From assembly GCA_002371295.1 (NCBI GenBank), contig DFGZ01000366.1, forward strand, positions 1 to 8,235: a stretch of DNA of 8,235 bases, in the 5' to 3' direction. The notes beneath the pieces were generated by a model. The model worked only from the letters and a program-made list of their open reading frames with translations. It searched no databases and was not told where the DNA came from. The translations under genes were made by a program, and so were the position numbers. This DNA comes from Oribacterium sp. UBA3737 (GTDB lineage: Bacteria > Bacillota_A > Clostridia > Lachnospirales > Lachnospiraceae). Below are positions 1-7,607 of the stretch, one piece after another (position 1 is the first letter of the stretch; every line of letters starts with the position of its first letter).

Positions 1-545
1 GGATATTTTGTAAGATGCTTATAACCAGGTCCCACTATGGGGATCTCTCTGAAATTGAACAGCGGGTCCATGGTGAAAGGTTCCCGTACAGTCAGTGGAG
101 TGGTGACAAGCGCAAAATCAGCAGAACCGTTCTGCAGAGTTTTTATAGCCTTTGGAGTTGCATGATTGGATATGCGAATGCTTATGTCCGGATACTGTAT
201 CTTGAAATCGTGCAGGACCGGAAGCAGAACAAGTCTGAGAGCATTTTCGGAGGCTGCTATGGTCACCTGTCCTGATTCCAGATTGACATCTTTATCAAGC
301 TCTTTTTCTCCCAGTTCCAGCTGCTCAAAAGCGATGATAACGTGTTCATAGAGCCTCTGACCGTTCTGAGTCAGGGTGATCCCCTTCTTTCCCCGGTGCA
401 TGAGCTTACAGCCCAGGCTCTCCTCAAGGTGATTCATGGCACGGCTTACATTAGGCTGATTGGAACCCAGTACTTTTGCAGCCTGGGTGAAACTTTTAAA
501 GGTGCCCACGTAATAGAAAATTCTGTAGTAGTCATAAGAAATCAT
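1..545 (-). CDS. LysR-family transcriptional regulator, N-terminal part (3' end outside window)
   Basis: This is a DNA-binding regulator that normally activates or represses a nearby or divergent gene in response to a small co-inducer. I translated the reverse strand from ATG at 545-543; it stays open for 181 codons to the window edge. Residues 1-60 form a typical LysR winged helix-turn-helix: FKSFTQAAKVLGSNQPNVSR (16-35), then MNHLEESLGCKLMHR and GITLTQNG. A linker helix follows at about residues 62-85. From about residue 92 (GQVTIAASEN) the periplasmic-binding-protein-like effector domain begins. Full-length family members are about 300 residues, so about 40% is missing. A GGAG at 554-551, 5 bases before the ATG, supports the start. 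It is divergent from the atp operon across a 462-base gap; whether it regulates that operon cannot be told from sequence. Family assignment is secure, target and effector unknown. Confidence 0.93.
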   Translation of the reverse strand, partial: MISYDYYRIFYYVGTFKSFTQAAKVLGSNQPNVSRAMNHLEESLGCKLMHRGKKGITLTQNGQRLYEHVIIAFEQLELGEKELDKDVNLESGQVTIAASENALRLVLLPVLHDFKIQYPDISIRISNHATPKAIKTLQNGSADFALVTTPLTVREPFTMDPLFNFREIPIVGPGYKHLTKY

Positions 546-666
546 AAAAACTCCATTGCCCGGAAGAGTATGATTCCGGAATTAATTAAATATCTTTTGA
601 ATAGAATTAAATTTAACGGGGTAAAGCTGAGGATAAGAAATCAGATAAATTGATTAACAAAAATCT

Positions 667-675
667 TTATCCACA
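667..675 (+). other. Perfect DnaA-box 9-mer (TTATCCACA)
   Basis: The 9-mer TTATCCACA matches the high-affinity DnaA box consensus exactly. It stands alone: I see no cluster of further boxes, no AT-rich unwinding element with repeats, and no dnaA or dnaN gene nearby. A single exact 9-mer can occur by chance in a window of this size, so an origin is not supported. A role in DnaA titration or regulation is possible but unproven. Confidence 0.3.
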
Positions 676-700
676 CGCCATAACAGGTTATAAGTTGGTT

Positions 701-749
701 TTTTGTGTCGCTTATATAAATGTATGGGAGTAAAAAAAACGACACAAAA
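701..749. repeat. 10-bp perfect inverted repeat, possible operator
   Basis: The arms TTTTGTGTCG (701-710) and CGACACAAAA (740-749) are exact reverse complements separated by 29 bases. The long spacing makes it a poor RNA hairpin. Two half-sites about 39 bases apart, roughly four helical turns centre to centre, would suit a looping or tetrameric regulator. It lies between the divergent genes, about 150 bases upstream of the proposed atp -35 and about 155 bases upstream of the LysR start codon. The binding protein is unknown. Confidence 0.45.
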
Positions 750-765
750 TTGAAAATATTTTTTT

Positions 766-788
766 GCTCTGAAACATACTTTCAGAGC
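766..788. repeat. 9-bp perfect hairpin in the divergent region
   Basis: GCTCTGAAA (766-774) and TTTCAGAGC (780-788) pair perfectly around a 5-base loop. A T-run lies on the 5' side of the + strand reading, and only CTCTTTATC follows on the 3' side. On the - strand the bases after the stem are A-rich. So it does not fit an intrinsic terminator in either direction. It could be an operator or part of an unrecognised transcript. Confidence 0.45.
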
Positions 789-896
789 CTCTTTATCATC
801 AAAAAAGACTAATTCTTTAAAGTGAATTTAGATGAAAATATAACAAATCAGACAATGCATGTCAAATTGATATGAGTAATATGTAAAAAATACGGC

Positions 897-924
897 TTGA
901 ATATTAAAAAACCGGAAATATAAT
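897..924 (+). promoter_or_regulatory. Putative sigma-A promoter of the atp operon
   Basis: TTGAAT (-35, 897-902) is followed after 16 bases by a perfect TATAAT (-10, 919-924). Transcription would begin near 930-933, giving a 5' leader of about 75 bases before the atpB start. It is the best promoter match in the divergent region and correctly oriented. The short dyad AGTCT-G-AGACT (948-958) lies about 20 bases downstream of the predicted start and could be a regulatory site. Confidence 0.65.
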
Positions 925-965
925 AAGGTCGCACGAGTTTTGAGATAAGTCTGAGACTGTTTCGG

Positions 966-989
966 AACTTTTAACAAATTATAAAAGTT
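966..989 (+). promoter_or_regulatory. AT-rich hairpin in the atpB leader, just before the ribosome binding site
   Basis: AACTTTTA (966-973) and TAAAAGTT (982-989) are perfect complements around an 8-base loop. The structure ends 6 bases before the GGAGG (996-1000) of atpB. The stem is A-U rich and therefore weak. It may influence ribosome loading or mRNA 5' stability, but this is inference. Confidence 0.35.
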
Positions 990-1007
990 AAGAATGGAGG
1001 TAGTAGA

Positions 1008-1694
1008 ATGGAGCACTTCACCGAGGAACTCCAGGAACAGCTGCAGGTTTCAACCGCGTTTACTGTTCCGGTGTTCGGAGGAATACAAGTCGCCGAGTCA
1101 ACGGTTATCACATGGGTCATCATGGCGGTACTCGCTGCTCTGTCGGTATATCTCGGGTCAAATCTAAAGGTCAGAAATCCGGGTAAAAGGCAGCAGCTTG
1201 CTGAGATGATAGTCACATGGTTCGATAGCTTCACCGGAGAACTTCTCGGAGAACACGGAAAGCAATACAGTACGATCATTTCCGTTATTCTCATCTACAT
1301 CGGATTTTCAAATGTTATCGGGCTTTTTGGATTGAAGCCCCCAACAAAGGATCTTAACGTAACGGTAGGTCTTTCGCTTATCAGTATCTTCCTTATCGAG
1401 ATCGCAGGATTCAGGAAGAAGGGAGCAAAGGGCTGGGTAAAACATTTTTCGGAGCCTGTTGCCATAGTTACTCCGATCAATATTTTGGAGCTTGTTATAA
1501 GACCTTTATCCCTTTGTATGAGATTGTTCGGTAATGTACTTGGTGCATTTATCATTATGGAACTTATCAAGATGGTGGTTCCTGTTGGTATTCCTGCCAT
1601 CTTCAGTCTTTATTTTGATATTTTCGACGGACTCATCCAGGCATACGTATTTGTTTTCCTGACATCACTTTATATTCAGGATGCAACAGAATAA
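1008..1694 (+). CDS. atpB: F1Fo ATP synthase subunit a
   Basis: Membrane stator subunit that holds the two ion half-channels and lets ions cross to and from the rotating c-ring. The 228-residue protein has several hydrophobic helices (about 33-50, 86-107, 116-134, 152-190, 197-223). The decisive family signature is RPLSLCMRLFGN (165-176): R172 in MRLFGN corresponds to the essential arginine of helix 5 that meets the c-ring carboxylate. PPTKDLNVTVGLSL (111-124) and the C-terminal DGLIQAYVFVFLTSLYI (207-223) are also characteristic. It lacks a long N-terminal extension, as is common in Clostridia. The ATG at 1008 has GGAGG 7 bases upstream (996-1000). It is the first gene of the operon; no atpI precedes it. 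Next gene starts 52 bases downstream. Confidence 0.97.
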   Translation: MEHFTEELQEQLQVSTAFTVPVFGGIQVAESTVITWVIMAVLAALSVYLGSNLKVRNPGKRQQLAEMIVTWFDSFTGELLGEHGKQYSTIISVILIYIGFSNVIGLFGLKPPTKDLNVTVGLSLISIFLIEIAGFRKKGAKGWVKHFSEPVAIVTPINILELVIRPLSLCMRLFGNVLGAFIIMELIKMVVPVGIPAIFSLYFDIFDGLIQAYVFVFLTSLYIQDATE

Positions 1695-1746
1695 GAAACT
1701 AAGTAGTCAACTATAAACATTTTATTAATTTAAAGGAGAATTATTT

Positions 1747-1968
1747 ATGAGCATGACAGCTATTGGTGTAGGTTTAGCAGCACTTGCATGTTTAGGAGCA
1801 GGTCTTTCAATCGGTATTGCAACAGGTAAGGCAGCAGAGGCCATCGCAAGACAGCCTGAGGCAGATGGAAAGATCATGAGAATCCTTCTTCTTGGTTGTG
1901 CACTTGCCGAGGCGACTGCAATTTACGGATTCGTTCTTGGTATCCTTTGCATTTTCTTCCTTAAATAA
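1747..1968 (+). CDS. atpE: F1Fo ATP synthase subunit c (proteolipid ring subunit)
   Basis: Hairpin proteolipid whose oligomeric ring rotates as ions bind and leave. The 73 residues form two membrane helices (about 5-28 and 44-71) joined by the polar loop ARQPEA (34-39), the family hallmark. The ion-carrying carboxylate is E55 in LAEATAIYGF (53-62). Aligned on the loop to the Na+-binding Ilyobacter ring, the Na+ ligand Gln of helix 1 is I22 here and the Ser after the Glu is A56, while the Thr (T57) and Tyr (Y60) remain. This favours H+ coupling, as inference. The Shine-Dalgarno AAAGGAG (1732-1738), 8 bases before ATG, is the strongest in the first half of the operon, fitting the need for many copies per enzyme. 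Confidence 0.97.
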   Translation: MSMTAIGVGLAALACLGAGLSIGIATGKAAEAIARQPEADGKIMRILLLGCALAEATAIYGFVLGILCIFFLK

Positions 1969-2011
1969 TTTTACATTATCTGAAAATTGAAATTACAGGA
2001 GAAGAAAACAC

Positions 2012-2518
2012 ATGTTAAGAGTAGATATCAATTTATTATTTACTATCATTAATCTGCTGGTACTTGTTTTTCTTATGAAGAAGTTCCTCTTCGGACCTAT
2101 CCGTGTTGTGATCGAGAAGCGTCAGGCTGAGATCGAGGAGTCTTATAAGAAGGCCGAGGATACAAATCAGGCTGCCAAGGAGCTTAAGGCGAAGTATGAA
2201 GAAGGTCTCAACAATATTGAGGAAGAACGTAAGCAGACTATCAATGATGCAAAGATCGAAGCTTCAAAGGAATATGATGAGATCGTAAATAATGCCAATA
2301 AGAAGGCTGATAAGATCCTTGCAGACGCCAAGCTTCAGGCAGCAAAGGAAGCTGAGACAAAGCAGCGTGAGATGCAGCAGCAGATGGCTGTTCTTGTTGC
2401 AGAGGCAGCATACAAGATCGCGGCTTCACAGGACAGTGCCGCAAATGACAAGAATCTTTTCGATCAGTTCCTCAGCAGCAACAGCCAGCCAACCAACAAG
2501 AATGATCAGGAGGCATAA
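2012..2518 (+). CDS. atpF: F1Fo ATP synthase subunit b (peripheral stalk)
   Basis: Outer-stalk subunit that dimerises and links membrane subunit a to the F1 head through delta. The 168-residue protein has one N-terminal membrane helix (about 5-24, NLLFTIINLLVLVFLMKKFL) followed by the typical FGPI motif. A long charged, alanine-rich coiled coil runs from about 30 to 145, rich in Glu, Lys and Gln. The last 15 or so residues are Ser/Asn/Gln-rich and probably flexible. Length is normal (E. coli b is 156). AGGAGA (1997-2002) lies 9 bases before the ATG. The stop codon at 2516-2518 is only 2 bases before the GTG of the next gene, and that gene's AGGAGG lies inside atpF, so translation of the two is probably coupled. 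Confidence 0.95.
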   Translation: MLRVDINLLFTIINLLVLVFLMKKFLFGPIRVVIEKRQAEIEESYKKAEDTNQAAKELKAKYEEGLNNIEEERKQTINDAKIEASKEYDEIVNNANKKADKILADAKLQAAKEAETKQREMQQQMAVLVAEAAYKIAASQDSAANDKNLFDQFLSSNSQPTNKNDQEA

Positions 2519-2520
2519 TA

Positions 2521-4572
2521 GTGAGTCTGAATGCCAGAGAAATAGCAGAACGTCTGATTCAGTTACAGGTTTCAGCAAGCGTGATCAAAGCTACTTCGCG
2601 TATTTTTGAAGTATTGCCACAGACCGCATCTCAGCTCAGTGACCCGACCATCGATAAAGAGAAACGTGATGATGTTGTAGACAGCGTATTTCCTACTGAA
2701 GTCAGAGGTACACTGAAGGAGCTGTGCGATGAGAACAAGCTTTCCATGTGGCATGATATTGCCGAGCAGTATAAAAGTATACGTGCCAATGCTGAGAAAC
2801 AGCTCCATGTGCAGCTTAGATATGTAACCAGACCGTCTGAGAAACAGCTTCTGGATATACAGAAGTTTGTATTTGATAAGTATAATACTCATCATTTTGA
2901 GTTTGACATGACAGAGGATAAGAGCCTGGGCGGCGGATTTATCCTTGAAGTGGGCAACGATCAGTATGACTGGTCTACAAGCGGAAGAAGAAACCAGTTC
3001 CTTGAGCAGCTTAAGGCAACACGATCCGGGCTTACAAGTGATGTGGATATCCTTACCATTCTTCAGCAGAGTGTCAACAATTTTGACCTGAAGGCTGAGA
3101 AGAAGGAAATCGGATTCATCGAGAGCATAGGTGACGGTATTGCCATCGTAAACGGACTTGATCATGCCATGTATGGTGAGGTCATAGCCTTTGACAACGG
3201 TACAAAGGGAATGGTTCAGAACATCGAGAGAGACAGGATCGGAGTTATCCTTTTCGGTGATGAATCCGGTCTCGGAGAAGGCAGCAGGGGCATCCGTACA
3301 GGCCGTATGGCAGGTATAGGTGTTTCTGATGATTACCTCGGAAGAGTTGTGGATGCACTGGGAAATCCCATTGACGGACTGGGCGGAATCAATGAGGTGG
3401 AGTACAGACCTATAGAGCAGCCGGCTCCGGGAATCATAGATCGTCAGCCTGTAAATGAACCTCTGCAGACAGGTATCCTTGCCATCGACTCCATGTTCCC
3501 TATAGGCAGAGGACAGCGTGAGCTCATCATAGGAGACCGTCAGACAGGAAAGACTTCCATCGCTCTTGATACTATCCTTAATCAGCACGATAAGAATTGT
3601 ATCTGTATCTATGTAGCCATAGGTCAGAAGGAATCTACAGTAGCCGCATTGGTTGAGACATTGAGAAAGCACGATGCCATGAAGTATACCTGCGTAGTGG
3701 CTGCGACAGCAGCGGATCCTGCGCCGATTCAGTATATTGCACCGTATTCCGCAACATCACTTGCCGAATACTTCATGTATAAGGGACACGACGTCCTCAT
3801 CGTTTATGATGATCTTTCAAAGCATGCTGTAGCTTACAGAGCACTGTCACTGCTTCTTGGACGTTCACCGGGACGTGAAGCATATCCCGGAGATGTATTC
3901 TATCTCCATTCAAGACTGCTGGAACGATCCTGCCATCTTAACGATAAGCTTGGCGGAGGTTCCATAACAGCTCTTCCTATCATCGAAACACAGGATGGAG
4001 ACGTTTCGGCATATATTCCTACCAATGTTATATCCATTACAGACGGACAGATCTTCCTTGAGTCAAACCTTTTCTTTGAGGGTCAGCGTCCGGCGGTAAA
4101 TGTAGGTCTTTCTGTTTCACGAGTAGGTGGTGCGGCTCAGGCCAAGGCCATGAAAAAGGCTTCAGGCTCACTCCGTATCGATCTTGCCCAGTTCAGAGAG
4201 ATGGCTGTATTTACACAGTTCTCATCAGATCTTGACCAGAATACAAGAGATCTTCTTACACAGGGCAAGGTACTGATGGAGCTTTTGAAGCAGCCTTTGG
4301 GATCACCTATGTCCCTTAGCGATCAGGTCATAACCCTTGTGGTATCACTCAACCATAGGATGATGGACATTGAGCCTAAGAGGGTAAAGGAATTCCAGGG
4401 TAAGATGCTTACCTATTTTGCCCAGAGATATCCGGAGATCGGCAAGAATATCGAGATTTCAAGGCTTCTCGGTGATGATTCAAAGAATCAGATACTGAAT
4501 GTGGCTGATGAATTTAAGAAACTCTGGGATGAAAAAGACGGACATTTTGAGCTTTCTGAGGAAGAAAAGTGA
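2521..4572 (+). CDS. atpH-atpA: Fused F1 ATP synthase delta-alpha subunit
   Basis: One 683-codon ORF encodes both subunit delta (about residues 1-169) and alpha (about 170-683). Delta part: helical N-domain, AREIAERL near the N-terminus, then the C-terminal signature SLGGGFILEVGNDQYDWS (135-152) and LEQL (161-164), matching the D-x-S-x-GGF...G pattern of delta. It should cap the head and bind b. Alpha part: N-terminal helix from about 172, beta-barrel start IGDGIAIVNGL (203-213), Walker A GDRQTGKT (338-345, K344), Walker B LIVYDD (426-431), DVFYLHSRLLER (458-469), SVSRVGGAAQ (531-540) with arginine finger R534, and a helical C-domain. The alpha part alone is about normal length (about 514 residues). 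Start is GTG 2521 with AGGAGG 7 bases upstream (2508-2513). There is no separate atpH or atpA. The junction has no stop and no good internal start; GTG 3043 (V175) lacks a good ribosome binding site. Confidence 0.95.
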   Translation: MSLNAREIAERLIQLQVSASVIKATSRIFEVLPQTASQLSDPTIDKEKRDDVVDSVFPTEVRGTLKELCDENKLSMWHDIAEQYKSIRANAEKQLHVQLRYVTRPSEKQLLDIQKFVFDKYNTHHFEFDMTEDKSLGGGFILEVGNDQYDWSTSGRRNQFLEQLKATRSGLTSDVDILTILQQSVNNFDLKAEKKEIGFIESIGDGIAIVNGLDHAMYGEVIAFDNGTKGMVQNIERDRIGVILFGDESGLGEGSRGIRTGRMAGIGVSDDYLGRVVDALGNPIDGLGGINEVEYRPIEQPAPGIIDRQPVNEPLQTGILAIDSMFPIGRGQRELIIGDRQTGKTSIALDTILNQHDKNCICIYVAIGQKESTVAALVETLRKHDAMKYTCVVAATAADPAPIQYIAPYSATSLAEYFMYKGHDVLIVYDDLSKHAVAYRALSLLLGRSPGREAYPGDVFYLHSRLLERSCHLNDKLGGGSITALPIIETQDGDVSAYIPTNVISITDGQIFLESNLFFEGQRPAVNVGLSVSRVGGAAQAKAMKKASGSLRIDLAQFREMAVFTQFSSDLDQNTRDLLTQGKVLMELLKQPLGSPMSLSDQVITLVVSLNHRMMDIEPKRVKEFQGKMLTYFAQRYPEIGKNIEISRLLGDDSKNQILNVADEFKKLWDEKDGHFELSEEEK

Positions 4573-4582
4573 TCGTATTGTG

Positions 4583-4614
4583 ATTGAGCTGTACCCGCGG
4601 AGGTATAGCTCAAT
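4583..4614 (+). repeat. 13-bp hairpin between the delta-alpha gene and atpG, tRNA-D-arm-like
   Basis: ATTGAGCTGTACC (4583-4595) pairs with GGTATAGCTCAAT (4602-4614) with a single G-U pair and a 6-base loop CGCGGA. It lies 10 bases after the delta-alpha stop and 16 bases before the GAGGA ribosome binding site of atpG, and has no U-tract, so it is not a terminator. It may protect the 3' end of an upstream processed mRNA or tune atpG expression. Part of it, GGTATAGCTCAATTGGAAAT (4602-4621), resembles the 5' acceptor and D-arm of a tRNA, but no anticodon arm or T-arm follows. Confidence 0.55.
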
Positions 4615-4643
4615 TGGAAATAGATTATAATGAGGATTAAATA

Positions 4644-5555
4644 GTGGCAACCATAAGAGAACTGCGAGACAGAATCTCGAGTATTGATAATACTTTAAAA
4701 ATCACAAATGCCATGTATCTTATCTCCAGCACAAAGCTTCGTAAGGCTAAGATGGAACTTCAGCAGACTGAGCCGTACTTCTATACGCTTCAGACCATGA
4801 TACAGAGAATCCTGAGACATTTGCCTGAAGACTTTACCCACCCTTACCTGGATCTCAGAGAGAACCTTCGTGAAACCAAGGATCCGGTGGATTATCGAAC
4901 AGCCATCATCTGTGTTACTGCAGATAAGGGTCTTGCGGGTGCATATAATCATAATGTTATAAAGCGTACAGAAGAGCTTCTCAGAGAGAGACCAAAACAC
5001 AGATTGTATGTGGTAGGAGAAATGGGGCGAGTTTATTTCCGTTCAAGCGGTGTGGATGTTGATGAGCAGTTCCATTACACAGCGCAGAATCCTACTTTGC
5101 ACCGTGCCAGAGTTATAACAGGAAGAATGCTGGATCTGTTTCAGGAGGATAAGATCGATTCTGTTTATATCGTATATACCAGAATGAAAAATTCTCTTGA
5201 GATGGTAACGGAAACAGAGCAGTTGCTTCCTATAGATAAGATTAATGGCGGAATATTGGGTAATAATCAGATACCTATGGTGGCAGGAATGGAGGATTTC
5301 AGACTTCGTCCTACGCCAAAGGCTATCATCGACAATGTTATACCTGACTACATCAATGGTTTTATTTACAGTGCACTGGTTGAGTCCTTCTGTTCTGAGC
5401 AGAATGCCAGAATGACGGCAATGGATGCTGCCAACCGAAGCGGCAACAAGCTCAGACAGGAACTGAGCATTCAGTACAACAGGACCCGTCAGGCTGCGAT
5501 CACACAGGAGATAACGGAAATCGCAGCAGGTGCCAGAGCGCAGAAAAGAAGATAA
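4644..5555 (+). CDS. atpG: F1Fo ATP synthase subunit gamma (central rotor shaft)
   Basis: Rotating shaft that couples c-ring rotation to the catalytic changes in the beta subunits. The 303-residue protein shows the two ends expected for the gamma coiled coil: N-terminal TIRELRDRISSIDNTLKIT (3-21) with TKLRKAK, and the C-terminal block ARMTAMDAA (255-263) and QAAITQEITEI (283-293), which is among the most conserved parts of the family. The globular middle contains VTADKGLAGAYN (91-102), equivalent to the usual S-D-R-G-L-x-G-x-x-N segment. E. coli gamma is 287 residues, so length is normal. Start is GTG at 4644, with TGAGGA (4631-4636) 7 bases upstream; MATIRELRDRI is the expected N-terminus. 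A 71-base gap with a strong hairpin precedes it, and a 95-base gap separates it from atpD. Confidence 0.97.
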   Translation: MATIRELRDRISSIDNTLKITNAMYLISSTKLRKAKMELQQTEPYFYTLQTMIQRILRHLPEDFTHPYLDLRENLRETKDPVDYRTAIICVTADKGLAGAYNHNVIKRTEELLRERPKHRLYVVGEMGRVYFRSSGVDVDEQFHYTAQNPTLHRARVITGRMLDLFQEDKIDSVYIVYTRMKNSLEMVTETEQLLPIDKINGGILGNNQIPMVAGMEDFRLRPTPKAIIDNVIPDYINGFIYSALVESFCSEQNARMTAMDAANRSGNKLRQELSIQYNRTRQAAITQEITEIAAGARAQKRR

Positions 5556-5581
5556 CGGAAACGGATTACGTTTTATAATAA

Positions 5582-7060
<1,479 letters not shown>

Positions 7061-7074
7061 TGTGAGGTTTTGAA

Positions 7075-7500
7075 ATGGCAGAAACACCAACGTTCAGCCT
7101 GAAGGTAATAGCATCCAATAAGGTCTTTTATGATGGACCGGCAGAATATCTGCAGGTTATTACACTTACCGGTTCACGTGGATTTATGGCGCATCATGCA
7201 CCATGTATAGTTGCCGTAGAGACCGGTACCATGAGTATAGTGAAGCCCGGAGGAGAAAGAGAGACCGTTGTAGTAAGCGGCGGAATCTGTTCTTGCGCGA
7301 ACAACAGACTTACAGTTCTTGTCGATACCTGTGAAACAGCCGATGAGATCGACGTAAGAAGAGCCGAAGAAGCAAAAGAAAGAGCACTTGAACAGCTGCG
7401 ACAGAAACAATCCGTAGGCGAATACAAGATGACCCAGTCATCCCTCGCCCGCGCCCTTACCCGTCTGGAATTCTCCAGCCAGAAGAAACACTATATTTGA
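7075..7500 (+). CDS. atpC: F1Fo ATP synthase subunit epsilon
   Basis: Rotor subunit at the foot of gamma that also restrains ATP hydrolysis. The 141-residue protein has the N-terminal beta-sandwich (about 5-88; FSLKVIASNKVFYDGPAEY, GFMAHHAPCI, VVVSGGI) and a two-helix C-terminal domain (about 92-135). The motif I92-D93-x-x-R96-A97 matches the I(L)DxxRA sequence known in ATP-binding epsilon subunits of Bacillus-type enzymes, and R126 and R130 lie in the second helix, so ATP-sensing inhibition is plausible (inference). TGAGG (7063-7067) lies 7 bases before the ATG. It is the last operon gene; a long palindrome begins 18 bases after its stop. Confidence 0.96.
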   Translation: MAETPTFSLKVIASNKVFYDGPAEYLQVITLTGSRGFMAHHAPCIVAVETGTMSIVKPGGERETVVVSGGICSCANNRLTVLVDTCETADEIDVRRAEEAKERALEQLRQKQSVGEYKMTQSSLARALTRLEFSSQKKHYI

Positions 7501-7517
7501 CCAGCCGTTGCAAACGC

Positions 7518-7586
7518 AATCAAAGAAAGCAGAGAATCGCCGTGGCAAGCTTGCTTGCCAAAGGCGATTCTCTGCTTTCTTTGATT
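7518..7586 (+). terminator. Probable terminator of the atp operon (24-bp perfect stem with nested hairpin)
   Basis: 7518-7541 and 7563-7586 are exact 24-base reverse complements. Inside the 21-base loop lies another perfect 8-bp palindrome, TGGCAAGC (7543-7550) with GCTTGCCA (7553-7560). The GC-rich core ends in GGCGATTCTCTGC, followed by TTTCTTTGATT, with a matching A-rich tract on the 5' side. This fits a bidirectional intrinsic terminator placed 18 bases after the atpC stop. The U-tract is interrupted and the stem is longer than typical terminators, so a repeat-element origin is also possible. Confidence 0.6.
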
Positions 7587-7607
7587 ATGTGGCAATGCCA
7601 CATAATC
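7583..7607. repeat. 12-bp perfect palindrome with 1-base centre
   Basis: GATTATGTGGCA (7583-7594) and TGCCACATAATC (7596-7607) are exact reverse complements around a single A. Its first four bases (GATT) are the last four of the preceding 24-bp stem and its last four (AATC) open the next stem, so the palindromes are chained by shared ends. Confidence 0.75.

Larger units (their letters stand above)
546..1007. other. Divergent intergenic region between the LysR gene and atpB
   Basis: This 462-base AT-rich stretch has no convincing gene on either strand. It holds the probable atp promoter near its right end, a perfect DnaA-box 9-mer (667-675), a small dyad TAAC-AG-GTTA (681-690, extended by one pair to 680-691), a 10-bp inverted repeat (701-710/740-749), a 9-bp hairpin (766-788), and two dyads in the presumed atp leader (948-958 and 966-989). 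No atpI-like gene lies here, although many atp operons begin with one. I found no strong promoter for the LysR gene. Confidence 0.7.

Noticed and set aside
2572..3672. 366-codon open frame on the - strand opposite the delta-alpha gene
   Set aside because: It lies wholly antisense to a gene with unmistakable delta and alpha motifs, and its translation resembles no family. It is a by-product of codon bias on the + strand.
4600..4645. tRNA gene between the delta-alpha gene and atpG
   Set aside because: Only an acceptor/D-arm-like stretch is present. There is no anticodon stem, T-arm or 3' acceptor complement.
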